Source of the DNA: Uloborus plumipes
Taxonomy: Eukaryota > Arthropoda > Arachnida > Araneae > Uloboridae
Reading direction: 5' to 3'
DNA: 64,000 nt
Assembly: GCA_038373865.1 (NCBI GenBank)
Contig: JAXGGA010003393.1
Location: 1 to 64,000, forward strand
The notes beneath the pieces were generated by a model, which was given only the letters and a program-made list of their open reading frames with translations, did no database searches and was not told the origin of the DNA. This document shows positions 1-9,194 of this stretch, piece after piece (the first letter of the stretch is position 1; the number at the start of each line of letters is the position of its first letter). Both the position numbers and the translations under genes were made by a program.

Positions 1-51
1 CTGTGCTAAAATGTAAGTTTTAATAATTTTTCAGAATTTTTAACAATGAAA

Positions 52-345
52 CACTAAAAAATGAATTTTGTTTTTACAGTATAATACAGCTACTTTTATG
101 GTAGTAAACTGTATTTTACAGTGCTAAACTGCAAAATGGTCCATTTTACAGCAATGAACTGTAAAATTGGGAATTTTACAGTTTATTACCTTGCATTTTA
201 AAATTTTAAACTTGAACCTCTGCTACTAGTATTATACTGTTGTTTTTTACAGTATAATATAACTAAATTTTACGGCAATAAACTATAAAATGGCTATTTT
301 TACAGTAAGAGACTGTAAAATTGCTAGTTTTACCGTTTATTAGAC
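52..345. repeat. TTTTACAGT dispersed repeat, copy 1 (dimeric)
   Basis: About 290 bp built from repeated TTTTACAGT / ACTGTAAAA blocks separated by AATAAACTGTAAAATTGCT-like phrases. Two related monomers lie in tandem, the second starting near 229 at a TTATACTGTTGTTTTT junction. Matching copies lie at 9452-9772, 18470-19384 (interrupted) and 20402-20548. No protein is encoded. The short inverted blocks would let a transcript fold into many small hairpins. It is probably a non-autonomous dispersed repeat; the class is unknown. Confidence 0.8.
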
Positions 346-736
346 CGGTTAACTGAAAAAAAAAAGATGAAAGATTACTATTATACTAAAAAAATTGGAA
401 GGTCTACTTTTTTAAGGTAGTCAAATAAATGAGAGAAATTGACGGGACACGACAATAATTAGGCACGAACTAGTGTTTCCCTAATAAGCTCTGTTTGCTT
501 CTAGAAAAGATCGTTACTTTGCTTCTCTAGCAATCATGTAAATTTTAAATTGGGGGTAAAAAGTAGCTATCTTCACATAATTTTGTAACAGCGCTATAAT
601 TTGGTAAATAATGCTCATTTTTGTTGAATATACGCAAAATTTTCAAGCATTTTACAGAATCTGCAGGCTCAAAAAATTTAAATATGTGACAACGAGCAGG
701 TATGATGAAGCTGCATTGATGCCAAAAAAAAAAAAA
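346..736. other. AT-rich interval, no gene seen
   Basis: No convincing ORF, RNA or repeat end is visible here. A short ORF overlapping the right edge runs into the TTAA element and looks accidental. Confidence 0.5.
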
Positions 737-740
737 TTAA

Positions 741-1626
741 CACGCGAGAGCTCGCGCGGGGTCGAAAACGACCCCAGCCATTTTTGTTTCAATTTCTTGG
801 AATGTCATGGACATATAAGGAAACCATCTTTTTGGAAGCTGCCATTGTGTACTTAACTGATATGTGGGTGTGGATGGAATTTTCCTAAATCCTTTTAATT
901 CTTGTAAACTAGGAAGGGTTCTTGCGATTGGAGTTTTTTACGATCGGAGGCGAGTACTGACGTCAGTAAAGTTCTCGGAACGGAACAGGTGTTTGGAGTC
1001 GGTTCCATTCAAAGAATTTCGAAATATTTTGTGAAAAGGAAGTACAGTGAACTCTCACTTATACGCCGCCTCATTTATGCGCCTTTTTCATTTATACGAC
1101 GATTTTGAATGGTTCCAGTACATTCCGTAGCAAAATAATGATACATAGTATCATTCGTTTATGCGTCGTTCTGCAGATAAATATTTCACTTATGGGCCGA
1201 ATTTTCCCTGAAATGTAAAAAAAAAAAATATTCTCTTTAAAAAATAAGCATTTTTCTTCACTTTCCTCTTTAATATTTCGTTTATGTTTGCTCAAGAAAG
1301 GCATTTTTTTCAAGCAAGAATTAGAGTTCGGAGATGGAAAATTATCTATTATGTATCGTTTTAAAGAGAACATTTGGTAATTAGGTATGTTACTTTTTTT
1401 TCTCTTCATCATTGTAGTTAAGTTACATTAATTTCCAAACCGTAGTATTTTGTCCCTTGTCTATAGAAACATTCTTATTCATTCTCTCATTAGAACCTAT
1501 GTTGCGTTTTTGTCCTTTAAATAGGCCACTTATACGTCTCTCAAAAAATGAAGAAAAACACATTGGGGTCGTTTTCGACCCAGCGCAAGCACTCGTGTTA
1601 CAAAACATGACTCCAGCTCTCACGAG
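741..1626. mobile_element. piggyBac-like non-autonomous TTAA element
   Basis: Flanked by TTAA at 737-740 and 1627-1630. The left end reads CACGCGAGAGCTCGCG followed by GGGTCGAAAACGACCCC. The right end, read inward on the other strand, begins CTCGTGAGAGCT and then has the same GGTCGAAAACGACCCC block after a spacer. TTAA duplication plus subterminal inverted repeats is the piggyBac superfamily pattern. No transposase is encoded. A CAGTGAACTCTCACTTATACG-type stretch near 1046 resembles a pogo/Tigger-type end and may be a nested fragment. Confidence 0.65.
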
Positions 1627-1630
1627 TTAA

Positions 1631-2281
1631 AAAAAATTGTAGTTTTCCCAATAGATGTAGCAGAGAAGAACGACACCAGAGTCTAATGCTGCTACGTCTA
1701 CAGTATAAACAAGAAACAAGTTTAATTTTATTTCAGAGTCAAATGCAACTGACTCATTTCTCCTGGTTCATACTGCCATTAAGATCCTTTGCTATTTCTC
1801 TATTTCTTTAAGTTAAGAGCAATTATTATGCATTACCTATTAGTCCAAAAATAAAAGTATAACTTCCGTAGAAATTGCTAGATTAAGCAAGAAGCGATAG
1901 CGTTTTCGATAGAAACGTAAGGGCTAATGAAGAATGATAATAATATTAATTGTATCATTTTTTAAAATTATGATTAAAGCTAATTAGCTTTTGAGGAAAA
2001 GCAGAAGCAGCTTCACCTTTAGGATGACGGATTCATCTTCATTGAGAGTAATTCTGTTTATTTTATCTTTTCTACTTGTGTATCACGCTTTTGCTCCTTG
2101 AGTTCTTTTTAGAAAGCAATACAGTTAAGATTCCTGCTTGATGATTAAAATTTCATTCTTGGATTTCTCCTCCCTTTTTTATTGTTCCAAGTTCTTTTTA
2201 GAGATATATTGAAAATCTATGTTCCGTGACTTGCAAGATGTAGCGTGTTGATGTAAAATTTTTGTATCCGTATAATACTGC
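1631..2281. other. AT-rich interval, no gene seen
   Basis: Ordinary AT-rich sequence between the TTAA element and the mariner insertion. I see no ORF of interest, tandem repeat or RNA-like structure. Confidence 0.5.
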
Positions 2282-2283
2282 TA

Positions 2284-3610
2284 CGAGGGTTGTCCGTAAA
2301 GTAAGTTTCCCTATTTTTTTCGCATAGAATCGATGTTTTATTCACATCAAGTAGTACATCATTAAAAAGCTTAGACTTTTATCTATTTTTCTACGTAGTA
2401 CCCTTTTATTTCGATGCCTTTTTCATGCGCGTAACCATCTTTTTTATTCCTTCGTCGTAGAAGTTTCCCGCCGCAATGCGAAGGTAATTCAGGACCTCAT
2501 CTTTCAGCTCTTCTCCGGTTGCGAAATTCGTACCTCCGAGATGCTTTTTCAAACCAGGGAAGAGATGATAATCGCTTGGGGCCAGATCCGGGCTGTAGGG
2601 AGGGTGAAGGACTGTCTTCCACCTGAAATTCTTAATGAGCGAGGTGGTTTTGCCCGCTGTATGCGGACGAGCACTATCTTGATGAAAACGGACTCCGCTA
2701 GACAGCATGCCCCTTCTCTTGTTCTGTATGGCTCTTCTAAGGTTTTTCAGAGTTTTGCAGTAGCGGTCAGCATTTATTGTTGTACCAGTGGGCATAAGTT
2801 CACGCAACAATAGACCTTTCCTGTCTCATAACACCGTTGCCGTGATTTTGCCGGCAGACAGCATTGTTTAAACTTCCGCATCGATGGCGAATGCGGATGT
2901 TTCCACTGCTTTGACTGTTCCTTGGTTTCTGGTGTCGCATAGTGAACCCAAGTTTCGTCCCCAGTGACTATGGAGTCCAAAAATTCTTCACCGCCGGCTT
3001 CGTAGTCCACGATAAATTTGGTAGCCGCTTCAACACGTTGTTTTTTGTTGTCCTCTGTGAGCATTTTTGGGCACCCACCTGGCACAAACCTTCGAATATC
3101 CTAAATGTTCCGTTAAAATCTTGTCGATAGATGTTTTGCTGACATCTGGAATCATCGCACTAAGATCTCGAACCGTCATTGTGTGATCTGCCTGCATTGC
3201 CGCTTCCACCCTCGCAATTGTTCCATCTCTAAGCGATGGGCGTCCGGATCGCTGTTCGTCATGGACGTCTGTTCGCCCTTCTTTAAACTCTTGGATCCAT
3301 TTCCGCACCATTTGCACACTTATTCATCCTTCTCCATAGACTTCTGTAAGTTGGGTATGGATTTCTGTCGCCGAATTTCCTTTAGCACACAAAAAACGAA
3401 TCACTGATCTCACTTCGCATTTGGCGGGCAAAGGAATCGGAAGCTCCAGTCTTAATGGCTGCCAAAACCAAACTTACGGTCACAGTGAGTAAACTGGGGG
3501 GGAATGTGGAGGGGAGGAACCAAGCTATACGCTAGGGTTGCCAGATTGCGCGTTACAGCGATTCACGTGCTTGTGGAAATTAGGGAAACTTACTTTACGG
3601 ACAACCCTCG
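2284..3610 (-). mobile_element. Mariner-family DNA transposon, full length but inactive
   Basis: The ends form a perfect 30-bp terminal inverted repeat starting CGAGGGTTGTCCGTAAAGTA, flanked by TA dinucleotides at 2282-2283 and 3611-3612. Length is 1327 bp, usual for mariner (about 1.3 kb). The transposase lies on the minus strand and is broken. The perfect ends combined with a damaged gene suggest a moderately recent insertion that could only be mobilised in trans. Confidence 0.93.
2406..3440 (-). pseudogene. Broken mariner transposase (D,D34D)
   Basis: Cut-and-paste transposase of the Tc1/mariner superfamily. The N-terminal helix-turn-helix region is recognisable upstream (about 3430-3318: KCEVRSVIRFLCAKG) and continues as VRKWIQEFKEGRTDVHDE and RSGRPS. 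The catalytic triad is visible: first D in VTGDETWVHY (residue 43 of the middle piece), second D in HQDSARPHTA (residue 45 of the last piece), third D in SPDLAPSDYHLFP (residue 80). There are 34 residues between the second and third D, hence D,D34D. A TGA stop lies at 3324-3326. The middle piece (3085-2774) is in a different frame from the first and last pieces, so at least two frameshifts occur, near 3030-3085 and 2774-2810. No functional enzyme can be made. Confidence 0.92.
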
Positions 3611-3612
3611 TA

Positions 3613-4443
3613 TTTTTGCAGTTTTTTTTTTTTTTTTTTTGATAAAACTTTCTTTAATTGGATAAAAATGTCGTTCCGGAAAAAAAGAAGTTTGTTAATT
3701 ATTTTGCAATTTTTAATTTTTTTTTTTTTTCAGAGATTTAAATTAAAAGAATACCTGCCTTATTTTCTCTTATTTCCTGGCATTAGAATTAATGTTATGG
3801 TTTTAATTGTAAAGTATAGATCGCTTAAATGTTCATTAAAATATAATGTTTTTTAACATTTACTTTCTTTGAAAGTTTTCATAAAATTATTTTTTGTTAT
3901 AACATTCAGTGCAAAATATATTTTTCCATAATTTTCAATCTCATAGATGGTGAAAATTAGAATTATCGCATTCAAAATATTTTAAGAATGATCATTTATT
4001 ACCTATCTTCCTAGTTCCTGTCATGAAGCCAACTGAAGAATAGGCGGAAAACGGTGATTTTTTCTATTTAATTAATTATAATAACAAAAATAATTACTAA
4101 TGTAATTATTATCATTATTACTAGGATTATCCTAATCATTATTCTAATTATTTTTATTTACATCTGTTTCAGACAAAAATTAGGAAGTTTAGAGCACCTT
4201 GTAATACAAATTTCCCTGTATTGTAACTTCACTGCCGTTATACGACGTGCGCCGGATAACCTGTTCTACAGCGACTTCAATAAAGCGGTTTTTAAAATAC
4301 GTGTTGGAGATATACGCTAGTTATTTTTTTTCCTACATATGGCTGTTACTGTACTAAAAAATAAAAAAAAAACAGTCCTTGAGCTTGTGTTAATTTCGTT
4401 CCCCTTTTCAGAACTAAGAAGAATTATTTTCGTTACCTATGTA
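3613..4443. other. AT-rich interval, no gene seen
   Basis: T-rich runs and (ATT)-type simple sequence near 4080-4150. A short TTATACGACGTGCGCCGGATAA-like stretch near 4238 resembles degenerate pogo-type ends but cannot be assigned. Nothing else supported. Confidence 0.45.
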
Positions 4444-4445
4444 TA

Positions 4446-4901
4446 CAGGGGGGGATTATGGCGCAAGTTGCGCCATCAAAATTTTTTTTTGGGGGGGGGG
4501 ATTTTTTATAACTAATTTATTTATTTATTTAAATTATTTATTATTTATTTTTTTAATTCAAATTATTTACGTATTTTTTTAATAAAAATTATTCATCAAT
4601 TTATTTTTCAAATTTTAATTATTTCTTTTATTATTATTTATTTATTTATTTATTTTGTGTGCGTGTGTGTGAGCTTGGAATGTCTGGAAAGGAAAAAAAA
4701 ACGATTCTATTCTGCGCACAATAAAATTTTTTAAAAAAATAATAATGTATAAAAAATAATAGATTCTTTTAAATAAATACATAATTTTCAAAAAAATAAA
4801 AAAGAGGGGTAAAACATAAAATAAAAAGCCCAAGAGGGTTGTGAACATTTTGGGGGGGGGAGGAATTTGCGCCATTGAGCTTGGGGGGATGGGCACCCCT
4901 G
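4446..4901. mobile_element. G-run foldback MITE
   Basis: The ends share ACAGGGG and, further in, ATGGCGCAA in inverted orientation (left near 4445-4475, right near 4865-4902), with TA on both sides (4444-4445, 4902-4903). Each end also carries a run of 8-10 G. The interior is nearly pure A/T simple sequence. No protein is encoded; a short minus-strand ORF here is accidental. Confidence 0.6.
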
Positions 4902-4903
4902 TA

Positions 4904-5222
4904 TGTATACACATAATTTAAACTAGTTCAAGCGTATTCTGCGAAACGATAGCTTTCTGTCATAGCTGCATCCCCTAGAATTAAAGAAAAAAAATAAATT
5001 GATTAATTTATTTATTAAACTGTGCTTTAAATTTCAATGCTCAAAATTGTTTCAAACATTACAACTAGACGAAAATAAAATCACCCCACCTTGAAGAAAA
5101 ATAAAAAAAACGTAGGCCTGGTAATAAGGGCAATTTAAAATCTCCCTCTCGTTCAGAACACAGAAATTAATTAAAATAAACGTTACAAATAAAATACAAT
5201 GGAAATCATTTTCCAATAATAA
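4904..5222. other. AT-rich interval, no gene seen
   Basis: No feature seen between the G-run element and the retrozyme target-site duplication. Confidence 0.5.
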
Positions 5223-5236
5223 ATAACTAAAAAAGG
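5223..5236. repeat. Target-site duplication, left (retrozyme locus 1)
   Basis: ATAACTAAAAAAGG, identical to 6969-6982. It brackets the whole tandem-plus-inverted hammerhead repeat and marks it as one insertion event. Confidence 0.9.
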
Positions 5237-5253
5237 TGCATTACACTATACCA

Positions 5254-5338
5254 CCAACTCGGCTATTTCGATCCATGGACAGCTGTTTCGAGCTCATTGT
5301 GCTCTCATCAGCATGGAATACGAAAGTAGTCGAGTTGG
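5254..5338 (-). ncRNA. Type I hammerhead ribozyme, unit 1
   Basis: In the sense direction: CCAACTCG stem I strand, inner stem CCATG, core CTGATGA, stem II GAGC/GCTC, GAAA, palindromic CAGCTG as a very short stem III, cleavage triplet GUC (after the C complementary to 5278), then CATGG and CGAGTTGG closing stem I. All conserved core bases are present. Confidence 0.88.
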
Positions 5339-5526
5339 AGGCAAAAATCCTCTTATAAAGCAAAGAGAGCCAAAAAAAACTGGTAGCTAATGTAAAATTA
5401 GAATACCAGCGAGCGACCGCACTTAGTACGGTACAACTCGTAAATTTTTTAGGCAGAGCTCAAGGTATAAAGCAGTGAGTAACCACCCCTAAGCAAGGGC
5501 TAAGGCAGAAACATGCACTACACCGT

Positions 5527-5610
5527 CAACTCAGCTAATTCGATCCATGGACTGCAGTTTCGAACTTATTATGCTCTCATCAGCATGGCATACGAAAGTA
5601 GTCGAGTTGG
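5527..5610 (-). ncRNA. Type I hammerhead ribozyme, unit 2
   Basis: Core CTGATGA, stem II GAGC/GTTC (one G-U pair), GAAA, stem III palindrome CTGCAG, cleavage triplet GUC, inner stem I CCATG/CATGG, outer stem CAACTC/GAGTTG. Predicted cleavage is opposite 5550/5549. Confidence 0.88.
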
Positions 5611-5797
5611 AGGCAAAAATCCTCTTATAAAGCAAAGAGAGCCAAAAAAACGGGTAGCTAATGTAAAATTAGAATACCAGCGAGCGACCGCACTTAGTAC
5701 GGTACAACTCGTAAATTTTTTAGGCAGAGCTCAAGGTATAAAGCAGTGAGTAACCACCCCTAAGCAAGGGCTAAGGCAGAAACATGCACTACACCGT

Positions 5798-5881
5798 CAA
5801 CTCAGCTAATTCGATCCATGGACTGCAGTTTCGAACTTATTATGCTCTCATCAGCATGGCATACGAAAGTAGTCGAGTTGG
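5798..5881 (-). ncRNA. Type I hammerhead ribozyme, unit 3
   Basis: Identical to the unit 2 motif, displaced by exactly 271 bp. Confidence 0.88.
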
Positions 5882-6068
5882 AGGCAAAAATCCTCTTATA
5901 AAGCAAAGAGAGCCAAAAAAACGGGTAGCTAATGTAAAATTAGAATACCAGCGAGCGACCGCACTTAGTACGGTACAACTCGTAAATTTTTTAGGCAGAG
6001 CTCAAGGTATAAAGCAGTGAGTAACCACCCCTAAGCAAGGGCTAAGGCAGAAACATGCACTACACCGT

Positions 6069-6152
6069 CAACTCAGCTAATTCGATCCATGGACTGCAGT
6101 TTCGAACTTATTATGCTCTCATCAGCATGGCATACGAAAGTAGTCGAGTTGG
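6069..6152 (-). ncRNA. Type I hammerhead ribozyme, unit 4
   Basis: Identical to the unit 2 motif, displaced by a further 271 bp. Confidence 0.88.
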
Positions 6153-6339
6153 AGGCAAAAATCCTCTTATAAAGCAAAGAGAGCCAAAAAAACGGGTAGC
6201 TAATGTAAAATTAGAATACCAGCGAGCGACCGCACTTAGTACGGTACAACTCGTAAATTTTTTAGGCAGAGCTCAAGGTATAAAGCAGTGAGTAACCACC
6301 CCTAAGCAAGGGCTAAGGCAGAAACATGCACTACACCGT

Positions 6340-6423
6340 CAACTCAGCTAATTCGATCCATGGACTGCAGTTTCGAACTTATTATGCTCTCATCAGCATG
6401 GCATACGAAAGTAGTCGAGTTGG
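6340..6423 (-). ncRNA. Type I hammerhead ribozyme, unit 5
   Basis: Same motif as unit 2. Only the sequence after the hammerhead differs in this unit: near 6538 a few bases are missing and AGGTATAAAG becomes AGCTATAAAG. Confidence 0.88.
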
Positions 6424-6606
6424 AGGCAAAAATCCTCTTATAAAGCAAAGAGAGCCAAAAAAACGGGTAGCTAATGTAAAATTAGAATACCAGCGAGCGA
6501 CCGCACTTAGTACGGTACAACTCGTAAATTTTTTAGGCACTCAAGCTATAAAGCAGTGAGTAACTGCCCCTAAGGAAGGGCTAAGGCAGAAACATGCATT
6601 ACACCG

Positions 6607-6691
6607 CCAACTCGGCTATTTCGATCCATGGACAACTGTTTCGAGCTCATTGTGCTCTCATCAGCATGGAATACGAAAGTAGTCGAGTTGG
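6607..6691 (-). ncRNA. Type I hammerhead ribozyme, unit 6
   Basis: Core CTGATGA, stem II GAGC/GCTC, GAAA, stem III CAGTTG (still self-complementary if G-U pairs are allowed), GUC cleavage triplet, stem I CCATG/CATGG and CCAACTCG/CGAGTTGG. Confidence 0.85.
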
Positions 6692-6826
6692 AGGCAAAAA
6701 TCTTCTTATAAAGCAAAGAGAGCCAAAAAAAACTAAGTACGCTCGCTAAGAGCTCACTGGTATTCTAATTTTACATTAGCTACCAGTTTTTTTGGCTCTC
6801 TTTGCTTTATAAGAGGATTTTTGCCT

Positions 6827-6911
6827 CCAACTCGACTACTTTCGTATTCCATGCTGATGAGAGCACAATGAGCTCGAAACAGCTGTCCATGGATCGAAAT
6901 AGCCGAGTTGG
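6827..6911 (+). ncRNA. Type I hammerhead ribozyme, inverted unit 7
   Basis: Readable directly on the plus strand: CCAACTCG at 6827, CCATG, CTGATGA at 6854-6860, GAGC...GCTC, GAAA at 6876-6879, CAGCTG, GTC at 6885-6887, CATGG, CGAGTTGG ending at 6911. Predicted cleavage is between 6887 and 6888. Its orientation is opposite to the other six units. Confidence 0.9.
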
Positions 6912-6968
6912 CGGTGTAATGCATATTTCTGCCTTAGCCCTTGCTTAGGGGCGGTTACTCACTGCTTT

Positions 6969-6982
6969 ATAACTAAAAAAGG
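6969..6982. repeat. Target-site duplication, right (retrozyme locus 1)
   Basis: ATAACTAAAAAAGG, a perfect match to 5223-5236. Confidence 0.9.
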
Positions 6983-7108
6983 ATTTAATTACAGCAAAAG
7001 TAAATTCAGCTTGATTTTTTTTTTTTTTGCAATTGCTCCAGTTTAGTTTGTCAAAAATTTGTTACTAGAATACAAACCTAGCATTTTCCAGTTCACGTTA
7101 CTTCATGA

Positions 7109-7283
7109 CAGGGACGTCATTTCAAGTTTTTCCTGGGGGGGGGAGCAAAGGGCAAAAACGCAATGCAATTTCATCGGAAATCAGCAAAAAGCACGCCCAC
7201 TTATATGTAAATACTTTGATTTTTCAAAGTCGGGGGGGGGGGGGCAATTGACCCCCTGCCCTCCCCCCTAAATGACGTGCCTG
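7109..7283. mobile_element. Short hAT-like MITE with G runs
   Basis: A 175-bp element with ends CAGGGACGTCATTT and, inverted, CAGGCACGTCATTT. It is flanked by a perfect 8-bp duplication CTTCATGA (7101-7108 and 7284-7291). An 8-bp duplication and CAGGG-type ends fit the hAT superfamily. Long G runs lie just inside each end. A related single end lies at about 31530-31562 on the minus strand. Confidence 0.7.
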
Positions 7284-7610
7284 CTTCATGAAGCTGTGAT
7301 GTAATAATTTTTAAATATGATTCGAATAGCGATTTTTTAATTTTTACAGATTATACAGTTATTGTAATATCTGCTTGAATACTTTTGTTGATAGACTTGA
7401 TAAATTTAAATAATTTTTGATAATTAAATTGTACCAATATAGACATACATATGTGAATATAATATTTTACATAAAATTAAACATGTTTCTTGCACTTAAA
7501 CAGCAACTGTCTTGAATCCTCTTGACTTTTCCTCTAATTTATTGATTAGTGCACCAAGTTTGTTAAATGCCTTGTAAGCATCAAACACATTTAAGTCTTT
7601 AAAAAAAATA

Positions 7611-7785
7611 TACCTTGCAAGAAAAACGCTGCAGAGTTGTAAACAAGTTCTCGTGCAAAAAATTGCGGGGATATTTTAATTAGGAGGACAAAGGCATAAT
7701 TAGTTCTGAGACATACGGCGTACCTGTTCGGGATTCATTGCATTCAATTCTCAATTCATTAAACGTACATATGTGCCCTCCACCT
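7611..7785. repeat. Direct duplication, copy A
   Basis: About 170 bp shared with 8255-8425. Matching blocks include CAAGAAAAACGC, GATATTTTAATTA, TAATTAGTTCTGAGAC and CTCAATTCATTAAACGTA. The two copies sit about 640 bp apart in the same orientation and differ by scattered changes. Confidence 0.75.
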
Positions 7786-8105
7786 AGTTGTTTGAACGGT
7801 TCAAAGTTGGACGAAAAATTACTCAAATCAAATAGTCCTGTCAGAGATCTTCGATTAAAAAAAAAAGAGTTTTTTTTTCAAATCCGACTGTTCATTCAAA
7901 AGTTATTAGGGACGCAGACAGACCACCATGCCAACAGACACATTTTCCCCATCTCAATACCCTACTTTTCAATTTTTCATTTTTCAATATATATTTAATT
8001 ATTTTATTTATTTTTACTTTTTTGACCCCTCAATGTTTTTAAGATGCATTAATCCGCTTTAAATGCTTTTTTCGTCTTGCCCTTAATTAAACAGGAAAGT
8101 AGGAC
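7785..8105. repeat. Fragment of the 34-37 kb inverted-repeat family
   Basis: Contains TTTGAACGGTTCAAAGTTG, CTGTTCATTCAAAAGTTATT, CCCCATCTCAATACCCTACTT and ends near GGAAAGTAGGAC. These match 36600-36980 in the same orientation. It sits between the two copies of the direct duplication. Confidence 0.7.
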
Positions 8106-8254
8106 AGAACAAAATGTGCCTCAAAACGAAGATAGATTCCCCATTAAAAATCATATTTATTCAAAAAGTAAAAGCTTTGTTTCATCGAAGTGTTAAGCAC
8201 AATCCCATTTAAAAGATAAAAGTTCGGCCTTGAAATCACGCATAAAGATAAAAT

Positions 8255-8425
8255 ATGTCTCACAAGAAAAACGCCGCAGTTGTAATAAGCTCTCATGTAG
8301 AAAATTGCGGTGATATTTTAATTACGAAGATAAAAGCCTAATTAGTTCTGAGACGCACGGCATACTGTTCGTGATTTAATGCATCCAATCCTCAATTCAT
8401 TAAACGTAAACATGTGCTCTCCACC
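8255..8425. repeat. Direct duplication, copy B
   Basis: Second copy of the sequence at 7611-7785, with the same order of blocks. It is rich in TAATTA-type homeodomain core sequences, so a regulatory role is possible but unproven. Confidence 0.75.
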
Positions 8426-9194
8426 TTTTGTTTAGAATTTTTGCTTCATGATGAGTTTCTCCGCCTTGAAAGGGCTTTCCGGAGCGAAAGAATACTCGAT
8501 TGGTGAATAGTTCGCAGTGATGATGATAATGATGAAAGTTTGATTATTGATGTCTTTCTTCTTAATCTTTTTATGTTTCGCCGTTGTTTGTTTTAATCCT
8601 TGCTGTGCTTTTGTTTCGAGTAGGGTGCATTGTTTAAATAATGGATTTTTGCCCGACGTTTGCTTCTTTAGAATTATTATTTATGTATTTTGTATGCTCT
8701 TGAATAGTGCCTTGTGATTTATTTGAAGTTGATTTGCTGTTATTTCTGCATTTCGAGAAATGAGTAAAAGACATATGTTCACTTTTTTAGTTAAATAACT
8801 AATAACTTGCGTGATTCTTGTTTCTAATTTTTGTCATAACACATTCGTCGGGCAACCCTGTTATCAGAAACACAGACTTATACTGTATAAATGAAAAAAC
8901 GTTAAATGATTATATGTAATGTTTTATTGAAAATAAATGATAATGACTTTTAAATGAATTGTTTATGTCAATGAAATGTTTCTCTCTCATCAAGTTTCAC
9001 AAATTGTCGTCTTTGAAATATGTTATCATAAAAAGCTTTTCTTGGCTAGATACGCCAGGAACATATGTTTAACATATTTTGGGTACAAAAAAAGTAGACG
9101 TTGGCCGCAATTCAATGTATTTTACACTTAAAGACAAAATGATTAGAAACAGATACGCATCGAAACTGCCATAAATATATACAAACTCCGCCCC
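8426..9194. other. AT-rich interval, no gene seen
   Basis: No supported ORF or repeat. A slightly GC-richer patch at 8450-8530 carries no recognisable motif. Confidence 0.45.

Larger units (their letters stand above)
5237..6968 (-). mobile_element. Retrozyme-like element: tandem hammerhead repeat with inverted end
   Basis: A 1.73-kb insertion bounded by a perfect 14-bp target-site duplication. Six units are arranged head to tail. Predicted cleavage sites fall near 5278, 5550, 5821, 6092, 6363 and 6631, giving units of 272, 271, 271, 271 and 268 bp. A seventh, inverted unit (about 6735-6968) follows. Each unit carries a type I hammerhead, on the minus strand in the array and on the plus strand in the inverted end. 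Units 2-4 look identical. Units 1, 6 and 7 belong to a different sequence variant (stem III CAGCTG or CAGTTG instead of CTGCAG). Animal retrozymes are known as non-autonomous retroelements of a few hundred bp in tandem, with dimer-acting type I hammerheads. The long duplication supports reverse-transcription-based insertion. In the sense direction the inverted unit sits at the 5' end, as in twin-primed LINE insertions. The repeated 78-codon ORF on the antisense strand is most likely incidental. Confidence 0.88.

Noticed and set aside
4642..4914. 90-codon minus-strand ORF
   Set aside because: Low-complexity translation of A/T simple sequence within a foldback element.
5513..6559. Four tandem 77-78-codon ORFs as protein genes
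   Set aside because: They lie antisense to hammerhead ribozymes in near-identical repeat units; identity of the ORF follows from identity of the DNA and no domain is recognisable.
5237..6968. CRISPR array
   Set aside because: The period is 271 bp with no short repeat-spacer pattern; units are continuous and carry ribozyme motifs, in a eukaryotic context.
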